A DNA stretch of 11,779 bases. Source: Candidatus Helarchaeota archaeon (GTDB lineage Archaea; Asgardarchaeota; Lokiarchaeia; Helarchaeales; JABXJV01). The stretch spans positions 1-11,779 of the forward strand of contig JABXJV010000100.1 of NCBI GenBank assembly GCA_013375355.1. Direction: 5' to 3'. Of this stretch, positions 7,135-11,779 are shown one piece after another. The notes beneath the pieces are model-generated. The model searched no databases, was not told where the DNA came from, and saw nothing but the letters and a program-made list of their open reading frames with translations. The position numbers and the translations under genes are program-made. Every line of letters begins with the position of its first letter. The stretch's first letter is position 1.

Positions 7135-7440
7135 TTAAGAAGAATTAACATTAAATTCTTCAAACACTTCTGAAAATTTTAAGGCAAATTCATCTGATCT
7201 TTCAATTAATTTTTTTATTGCATCTTTTAATGCTTTAATCGGCGTCTTTTTCCCATTAGTTTTAACATAAAGGGTAGGCTCTGGCATCAAAGGGTGCTTT
7301 ATACGATAGCCAGCAAATTCTACATCTTGATCTTCAAATAAAATAGCCCTAAGTGGGACGCAAAGGGTGTGTCCTTCCCCACGAATCTTTATTTCGATGA
7401 GATTTTCCTTATCATTTTTTGTTAAAACTTCTATTTGCAC
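7135..7440 (-). CDS. rpo11: RNA polymerase subunit Rpo11 (RpoL)
   Basis: Subunit L of archaeal RNA polymerase, counterpart of eukaryotic Rpb11/Rpc19. It forms the assembly heterodimer with Rpo3, like bacterial alpha. The 101-aa length is normal. The alpha-dimerisation motif is clear: GEGHTLCVPLRAIL (22-35), then VEFAGYRIKHPLMPEPTLYVKT (40-61), followed by the long C-terminal helix (ALKDAIKKLIERSDEFALKFSEVFEEF). The start is GTG at 7440, with GGTG 6 bases upstream. In many archaea rpo11 lies close to csl4; here two + strand genes separate them. Confidence 0.97.
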   Translation of the reverse strand: MQIEVLTKNDKENLIEIKIRGEGHTLCVPLRAILFEDQDVEFAGYRIKHPLMPEPTLYVKTNGKKTPIKALKDAIKKLIERSDEFALKFSEVFEEFNVNSS

Positions 7441-7623
7441 CTAAACACCATTCTTAAAATATAGACTTTATTTATTAATATAATTTAAGACAATAGTTAC
7501 TTAAATTAGAGGTTAAAAATATTAATTTTGTTGTTCGATTAAAATGATTATACCTATTTATCCAAGGTACTATCGAAAATGGGATGGATTTTATAAAAAT
7601 AAAGTATATTTTGAGGGTTTTAT

Positions 7624-8169
7624 TTGACATGGTCAAAAATTGATTGTATTTTTATGATTTATACCCTGATATATCTTCAATTTTTTTTTATATCTAGTTC
7701 ACTTGACTTATTAATTTCTGATTATAGCTTAAATTGGGGAATGATTCTAGCTTTTTCTTCAGGCACTGGTAAATTCGAATTCCTTATATTACATGGATAT
7801 TTAATGAATTTAAGTTGGCCAAATGAACTTTGGTGGTCTTTATTACAAATTCTAATAACTTTTTTTCCGAATGAATTTTGGTTGCATTTATCATTGATTT
7901 TAATAGTTTTAATTATTGACATAGTCATAATTACATTAATAAGTAGAAAAGTAAGAAAAAACGGATTTGAAAAAGATATTACATCTAAAGAGGGATTAAT
8001 GTTTTTTATTATATCATTACTTATCGCTATTTTTCAGTTCTACTTTATTTTCTTTATTGGACCAAAAAAACTTTTTACATTCCTTAAACTATTTTTATGT
8101 ATTCCTTATTTAATAGTCTCATTCATTTTCATTTTTACAGGTATTTTTTATTATTTTAAAAAGGACTAA
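7624..8169 (+). CDS. Multi-spanning membrane protein, unknown
   Basis: A 181-aa hydrophobic protein I do not recognise. Membrane segments are likely at about residues 8-31, 86-107, 125-146 and 152-178, with a possible further one at 66-82. The only clearly polar stretch is a basic loop at 108-123 (SRKVRKNGFEKD), probably cytoplasmic, and the protein ends KKD. A tryptophan-rich patch (SWPNELWW, 64-71) lies before the second helix. No catalytic or transport motif is visible. The start is TTG at 7624, supported by GAGGG (7613-7617) 6 bases upstream. It sits on the strand opposite to rpo11 and csl4 and so interrupts what is often a compact informational cluster; it may be lineage specific. Confidence 0.65.
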   Translation: MTWSKIDCIFMIYTLIYLQFFFISSSLDLLISDYSLNWGMILAFSSGTGKFEFLILHGYLMNLSWPNELWWSLLQILITFFPNEFWLHLSLILIVLIIDIVIITLISRKVRKNGFEKDITSKEGLMFFIISLLIAIFQFYFIFFIGPKKLFTFLKLFLCIPYLIVSFIFIFTGIFYYFKKD

Positions 8170-8226
8170 AAATACAAAGGGATTTTAATTAATAATTCAA
8201 TTATACTATGAATCAATTTTCCATTT

Positions 8227-8457
8227 ATGGTGCAATCAATAATGGGACGGACCAATAAAAAAGAAATTGTATTAAATATTGAAAGCAATAAACAACTTGA
8301 TTTTATAACTAAAATCAAAAAAAAGCTGAATTTTATTGGTCTTCAAATAATTTTTAAACAAAATTCAATTCACATAATCTTGAGAGGTCCGCGAGAACGA
8401 ATTAATTATGCAATTCAAATAATAAAAAAAATACAAAAGGAAAATAAAGATTCATAA
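8227..8457 (+). CDS. Small KH-like protein
   Basis: A basic 76-aa protein with a beta-alpha-beta-beta-alpha pattern: strand KEIVLNIES, helix LDFITKIKKKL, strands GLQIIFKQN and SIHIILRG, and a final helix RERINYAIQIIKKIQKE. The terminal run, a strand ending in RGPRERI then an amphipathic helix, resembles minimal KH-type RNA-binding domains, although there is no clear GxxG loop. I infer possible RNA binding; the family is not identified. Two starts are possible: ATG at 8227, or ATG at 8242 (MGRTNKKEIV), which has GGTG 9 bases upstream and looks better. Its 3' end overlaps the convergent csl4 gene by 6 bases, both stop codons lying in the overlap. Confidence 0.6.
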   Translation: MVQSIMGRTNKKEIVLNIESNKQLDFITKIKKKLNFIGLQIIFKQNSIHIILRGPRERINYAIQIIKKIQKENKDS

Positions 8458-9030
8458 TTTCATTGAGCCATAATCTCTTGCTATTTTTCTTTGTTCAAAC
8501 CTATTGCAAGAGGTACAATAAAGATTCTTGCCTCTAAGCTCTAAAACAGAGCCACATATAACGCAATAAGCTAAAATAACACCAAGTGATGAACTAGCAG
8601 TAGTTATTTGAAAAAAAGTATCTTTATTACTAAGTACTCTTGCACGAATAACATCAAATGGTTTAAACACATCTGAAATATTATCAACATAACTTTTAGC
8701 AACGTTGCTTATATGTAAATCTGCCGAAAATATCGCATTTGCATTAAATTTATTATTATTATTTATTTCAACAATGGCAACTTGTTTTTTAATCATACCA
8801 ACTCGCCCAATAACAATATCATTTCTTTCTGGAATAGGTATCTTTTTATTATTTATAACTGAAATAATTCTTTCCCTCTTATTTATCTTTAAATTACCCA
8901 TTACGGTGGCGTAAATTTTTCCATCATCTTCATATGTCCCTGGACCCGGAAAATACATCTCAATAACCCCAATTTTTTCACCAGGGATCACAAAATCACC
9001 ATTACTTAATTCTTTTTTAGCTTCTTTCAT
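8452..9030 (-). CDS. csl4: Exosome subunit Csl4
   Basis: RNA-binding cap subunit of the archaeal exosome, which recruits DnaG and substrates to the Rrp41/Rrp42 ring for 3' degradation or tailing. All three domains are visible in 192 aa. The N-terminal domain contains FVIPGEKIGVIEMYFPGPGTY (about 13-33). A central S1 domain begins at DIVIGRVGMIKKQVAIVEI (about 71-89), with a long LHISN segment. The C-terminal zinc ribbon is C156, C159, C172, C175 (YCVICG...YCTSCN), followed by the family-typical KIARDYG. The start is ATG at 9030. In many archaea csl4 neighbours a METTL5-type methylase gene; here that gene lies upstream on the same strand, beyond the inserted TnpB element. Confidence 0.96.
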   Translation of the reverse strand: MKEAKKELSNGDFVIPGEKIGVIEMYFPGPGTYEDDGKIYATVMGNLKINKRERIISVINNKKIPIPERNDIVIGRVGMIKKQVAIVEINNNNKFNANAIFSADLHISNVAKSYVDNISDVFKPFDVIRARVLSNKDTFFQITTASSSLGVILAYCVICGSVLELRGKNLYCTSCNRFEQRKIARDYGSMKL

Positions 9031-9113
9031 GAACTTCGCCTAATTCAATTCTATTTTTAATAAAAATTATATTTTTAATTAAATAATTATTTTACCTAAA
9101 GACTTGCAGAATG

Positions 9114-9132
9114 CCCCCGACTTCAGGAGGGG
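9114..9132 (+). repeat. Left-end hairpin of the IS element
   Basis: CCCC (9115-9118) can pair with GGGG (9129-9132) across the loop GACTTCAGGA. It is GC-rich in AT-rich DNA, and the direct repeat GAATGC flanks it (9109-9114 and 9135-9140). Its distance from TTAC (18 bases) fits the subterminal hairpin bound by TnpA in IS608-type elements. Confidence 0.6.
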
Positions 9133-9210
9133 ATGAATGCAATAAAAATTTTCTCACTTCTTAATATGTGTTATAGGACTTAAAATATTACCCTTATAAA
9201 ATATATATTG

Positions 9211-10455
9211 ATGAAACGGACTAATACTATCGAATTAAAACCTACCAAACAACAAGCAAGGACGTTAAAAGATATTTTAGTCCGTAGTAGTGCAATGTGG
9301 AACTTGGGAAATTATCAGAAGCGACAAGCATTTTTTAAGAAAAGCCCAATTCCTTCAAGTTATAAACTTGCTGAAAAGCTAAAAGCCCATCCCCTTTATA
9401 AAGTATTAGGGAGTGCTTATGCACAACAAATCTTGAACAAGCTACAGGAGGCGTGGAACTCCTTTTTTGGTTTGTTGAAATCTAAAAAAGTAGAAGATAA
9501 GGTCGGACTTCCAAGATATTTTAAAAATCGAAGGGTAAATCAAACCACTCCTGCATTATTGATTTGTCGTAATGATTGTTATCGAATTGATAACGAATAC
9601 ATTTATATCAGCTGTCCAAAGGATTTGAAACAAAAATATGGCTTTAAAGGACTACTCAGAATTAAGTATAATGGGTTGTTAAAGTGGAGAGGCAAGCAAA
9701 AACGCATGGAGCTAAAATATATCCCTTGTATTAAGAAATTCTATGCCTATCAAGCAGTAGAACCCGAAACAACTCCAATCGAGAATATTTCCAGTCATAT
9801 CTCAAGTGGAGATATCGGCATAAAGCGGTATTTAGTCAATTATATTAAAAACACGAAAGACTTTGTCGTGCTCTATCCGTCAGAACATGTTTTCCAAGAA
9901 TATATGAAACTGTCCAAAAAGATTTATGACCTTCAAGGTATAGCTAAAAGAGAGAATGGAAGATATAGCACGAATAGGATAAGACGGTTATTTTTAAAGA
10001 GAAGGAGAAAATTAGCTAATTATATGAATAATATAATTGCCGATTTGGTTAGACAATTAAAGCATAATCAAGTTTCTAGGTATGTTGTGGGCGATTTATC
10101 CCACAACCGAGATGCCGAACTTCCCACCTATTTCAAGAATAAAAAGAAGCTCAATACGATGATACAAAACTTCTGGTCGTATGATCTTCTTATAAGTAAG
10201 TTAAAGAATAAGTGTGAAGAGTTCGGTATCGAATTTGCACAAATTAATGAACGAGGCACTTCTTCAACTTGTCCTATTTGTGGAAATAAAGTAAAACCGA
10301 CTGATCGCAATTTTAAATGTAAGAAATGTGGTTATAAACAAGACAGGGATGTTGTGGGAAGTATCCAAATACTCAATAAATACATTCAAGATAATAATAA
10401 AAACCTGCGGGTGGAGAACCATCCGATAGTGTCTAGCGTTCTCATCCAACACTAG
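9211..10455 (+). CDS. tnpB: TnpB RNA-guided nuclease (IS605 OrfB family)
   Basis: Transposon-encoded nuclease, ancestor of Cas12, which uses an omega RNA to cut DNA next to the target motif. Counting from ATG 9211 (414 aa; the TTG one codon earlier is unlikely), the N-terminal part has the usual LKPTKQQ opening and the EAWNSFFGLL...LPRYFK segment. The RuvC-like core follows: D201 in GDIGIK (RuvC-I); VVGDL at 292-296, where the usual RuvC-II Glu is Gly294; a zinc ribbon C354, C357, C370, C373; and D380 in DRDVVGSIQIL (RuvC-III). Glu347 stands just before the zinc ribbon (NERGTSSTC) and may replace the missing Glu. The frame is intact and near normal length, so the protein is probably functional. 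The gene lies alone between the element ends. Confidence 0.96.
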   Translation: MKRTNTIELKPTKQQARTLKDILVRSSAMWNLGNYQKRQAFFKKSPIPSSYKLAEKLKAHPLYKVLGSAYAQQILNKLQEAWNSFFGLLKSKKVEDKVGLPRYFKNRRVNQTTPALLICRNDCYRIDNEYIYISCPKDLKQKYGFKGLLRIKYNGLLKWRGKQKRMELKYIPCIKKFYAYQAVEPETTPIENISSHISSGDIGIKRYLVNYIKNTKDFVVLYPSEHVFQEYMKLSKKIYDLQGIAKRENGRYSTNRIRRLFLKRRRKLANYMNNIIADLVRQLKHNQVSRYVVGDLSHNRDAELPTYFKNKKKLNTMIQNFWSYDLLISKLKNKCEEFGIEFAQINERGTSSTCPICGNKVKPTDRNFKCKKCGYKQDRDVVGSIQILNKYIQDNNKNLRVENHPIVSSVLIQH

Positions 10456-10494
10456 GGACTATGAATCTCCTCCCTTTAGGGAGGAGTAGTTCAA
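10380..10494 (+). ncRNA. Probable omega RNA (5' end unresolved)
   Basis: TnpB elements encode their guide RNA across the 3' end of tnpB and the right end. Here the 3' part holds the hairpin at 10467-10486 and ends TAGTTCAA, so the guide should start at 10495 with AATTCTCCATAAATCCACTT, antisense to the 3' end of the METTL5-like gene. The 5' limit is an estimate; published omega RNAs are often longer than 100 bases. Confidence 0.45.
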
Positions 10495-11117
10495 AATTCT
10501 CCATAAATCCACTTTAACTTTATGTATTTTTTTGGAATGAAAATGAAATTGATGGGGAATTATCAACTCCATTTCTATAATACTATCAATATTCCCACCA
10601 ATCTCACGAATCGTTTTTTTTAAAAAAATTCGATTTTTATCACCACTTTTATGCAGTGAATAAATGACAGGTCCTAATTCTAAAGCTTTTTTCAAAAAAA
10701 TTACATCTTGTCCCTTTGTCTGCACACCAAAGGGTGGATTTTGTAATACCGTATTAGCTCTTTTAGAACAATGAGAAATATCTTGTTCAATCCATTCAAT
10801 ATTTTTACAATTACTTTTATTTGCATTGTTTTTTGCAATTTCTAAGGCAATTGGATCATATCGACGCCATAAACTTTTTTTGCACCTAAGAGAGATGCAC
10901 CTATTGCAAGTCTACCAGTTCCACATCCCAGATCAAGAATTAATTTATTGTAAATGTCATTATTATTAAAGCTTGCAAAATACAAAATGTTGGCAGCAGT
11001 TCTAGCATCTATAGGGTACTGTTCCAATGAGGGTTTTGGTTTGGGATGTATATCTAAATTTTGTAGTAATATTTCCAATTTTTTCCTTGGAATTAAGTTT
11101 GGAACGTTTCTCGTCAA
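10459..11117 (-). pseudogene. METTL5-like RNA N6-adenine methyltransferase, frameshifted
   Basis: Homolog of METTL5, whose human form (with TRMT112) makes m6A in 18S rRNA. From TTG 11117 the first fragment has KPKPSLEQYP, then DLGCGTG (62-68, the SAM-binding loop) and GAKKVYGVD, and then hits a stop after five wrong residues. One base is missing at 10859-10862: one added T restores YDPIALEIAKNN, continuing through the catalytic NPPF (127-130), FLKKALELGPVIYSLHKSG and HKVKVDLWRI, for about 219 aa against 209 in human. The second frame is open from about 10860 to the stop at 10459. The last ten codons (LNYSSLKGGDS) come from the IS right end; without the element the gene would end WRIVK. A real mutation or an assembly error are both possible for the missing base. 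Confidence 0.9.
10467..10486 (+). repeat. Right-end hairpin of the IS element
   Basis: CTCCTCCC, loop TTTA, GGGAGGAG: a perfect 8-bp stem with a tetraloop, 12 bases after the tnpB stop and 4 bases before terminal TCAA. It should serve both as the TnpA-recognised end and as the omega RNA stem. Read on the minus strand it now codes the last residues of the methylase C-terminal fragment (SSLKGGD). Confidence 0.8.
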
Positions 11118-11205
11118 TTTTGGCTCGCCAATTATTATAATGAAATTTTTATATTTTAATTCTGATAAAAATTCACTTAATTAAAGATTCATGGTGATTT
11201 AAAAA

Positions 11206-11779
11206 ATGCCAAACGGAAAACCAGGGTTTAAGATTGTCTTTGCTGGGCTTGATAATGCAGGTAAAACGAGTATAATACTGACTATCGACGAGAAATATAG
11301 CAAATTACGTAATTTAAAACCCACTTTAGGCGTAGAAACTTATGGGTTTGAAATTTTAGGTATTCCAGTTATGCGGTGGGATCTTGGCGGTCAAAAAAAT
11401 CTACGAGAGCAATATATTCGTGATAAAAAACATTTTGAAAATACAGATTTGCTTTGTTATGTCATAGATATTATGGATTATAAAAGATTTTATGAGAGCC
11501 TTACGTACTTATTCCAAATTATTGAAATTTTTAATAATTTCGGTGAAAAACCACCAAAAATCGTGGTATTTCTGCACAAAGTCGATCCCGATATCAGCCA
11601 CGAAGAAAGAATCCAAAGTAAAATATTAGAAGCAACAAATATGTTTGAAGGAGAGGCGAAATTAAAGGATTATGATATAATATTTTTTGAAACATCAATA
11701 TACAATCCCTGGTCCTTGTTAAAGGCATTTTCATATGGTATTACAAGCTTATCTACACATAAGGCAAAAGACTTTAAAC
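11206..11779 (+). CDS. Rag/Gtr-like GTPase, 3'-truncated
   Basis: N-terminal 191 codons of a GTPase; the frame is open at the end of the window. Motifs: P-loop GLDNAGKTS (14-22, Arf/Rag type), T40 in PTLGVE (switch I), WDLGGQ (58-63) and H124-KVD as G4. HKxD in place of NKxD, together with the later segment FFETSIYNPWSLLKAFS (compare TSIWDETLYKAWS in human RagA), marks the Rag/Gtr group rather than ordinary Arf. Rag proteins carry a C-terminal roadblock domain for dimerisation; whether this one does lies beyond the window. Rag GTPases in eukaryotes recruit TORC1 to lysosomes; the archaeal role is unknown. The ATG at 11206 is supported by GGTGAT (11193-11198) 7 bases upstream, with a TATA-like string near 11148-11157. 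The gene is divergent from the methylase gene. Confidence 0.9.
   Translation, partial: MPNGKPGFKIVFAGLDNAGKTSIILTIDEKYSKLRNLKPTLGVETYGFEILGIPVMRWDLGGQKNLREQYIRDKKHFENTDLLCYVIDIMDYKRFYESLTYLFQIIEIFNNFGEKPPKIVVFLHKVDPDISHEERIQSKILEATNMFEGEAKLKDYDIIFFETSIYNPWSLLKAFSYGITSLSTHKAKDFK

Larger units (their letters stand above)
9096..10494 (+). mobile_element. TnpB-only IS200/IS605-type element with IS608-like ends
   Basis: The element is bounded on the left by TTAC (9092-9095) followed by an 18-base linker and a hairpin, and on the right by a hairpin, TAGT, and terminal TCAA (10491-10494). TTAC and TCAA are the left and right cleavage sites known for IS608, and single-strand transposition leaves no target duplication. 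Only tnpB is present; no Y1 transposase (tnpA) gene is seen, so movement would need one supplied elsewhere. Removing 9096-10494 joins the flanks into a methylase gene with a natural stop, which supports these limits. The boundaries are inferred from motif placement. Confidence 0.8.

Noticed and set aside
7441..7623. A tRNA or other structured RNA in the rpo11/membrane-protein gap
   Set aside because: No cloverleaf-compatible arms or conserved GTTC loop were found; the stretch is AT-rich with only TATA-like strings.
10128..10452. Two short minus-strand open frames inside tnpB
   Set aside because: They are antisense to the zinc-ribbon and RuvC-III coding part of tnpB, with no recognisable content or start signals.
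9211..10455. A CRISPR Cas12-type effector
   Set aside because: There is no repeat-spacer array or cas gene nearby; the protein length, the IS608-like ends and the hairpins point to a transposon TnpB.
10459..11117. Two separate small genes on the minus strand
   Set aside because: They carry the N- and C-terminal halves of one METTL5-like methylase, and a single added base joins them, so one broken gene is the better reading.
10954..11184. 76-aa plus-strand open frame near the methylase
   Set aside because: It is antisense to the conserved KPKPSLEQYP region of the METTL5-like gene and overlaps the promoter region of the Rag-like gene.

Overview
The window looks like a chromosomal piece of an AT-rich Asgard archaeon, possibly Lokiarchaeia-like although the lineage cannot be fixed from here. 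Archaeal informational genes (PCNA, a small RPA-like OB-fold protein, TFS, Rpo11/RpoL, exosome Csl4 and a METTL5-type methylase) sit beside eukaryote-like signalling and trafficking genes (an Arf-like GTPase, a Rag/Gtr-like GTPase, a tandem longin/roadblock-like protein and a possible TRAPP/V4R-like protein). Many starts are TTG or GTG. Some genes have Shine-Dalgarno motifs and others look leaderless behind TATA boxes.

Layout. 1-683 (+): 3' part of an ABC-2 permease. 947-2226 (+): two-gene unit of a tandem longin/roadblock-like protein and a small Cys-containing alpha/beta protein. 6141-2295 (-): Arf-like GTPase, then a 646-aa coiled-coil protein of unknown function, then an RPA-like OB-fold protein, then PCNA. 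A divergent promoter region with a 19-bp palindrome separates this block from 6318-7121 (+), TFS followed by an archaeal RNase III-fold protein. Next come rpo11 (-), a membrane protein (+), a small KH-like protein (+) and csl4 (-). A TnpB-only IS200/IS605 element fills 9096-10494. Beyond it lie the METTL5-like methylase gene (-), broken by a one-base frameshift, and the start of a Rag-like GTPase (+) that runs off the window.

How the parts fit. PCNA and the OB protein serve replication; TFS and Rpo11 serve transcription; Csl4, the KH-like and the RNase III-like proteins probably serve RNA processing; the METTL5-like enzyme probably modified rRNA. The IS element sits exactly between METTL5 and csl4. 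Its IS608-like ends (TTAC on the left, TCAA on the right) let the empty site be rebuilt: the methylase would have ended ...WRIVK-stop, and now reads antisense through the element's right-end hairpin. The most interesting leads are this METTL5/TnpB junction, the unusual placement of the RuvC glutamate in the TnpB, the possible TRAPP-like longin plus V4R-like gene pair, and the Arf-like GTPase paired with a large coiled-coil protein.
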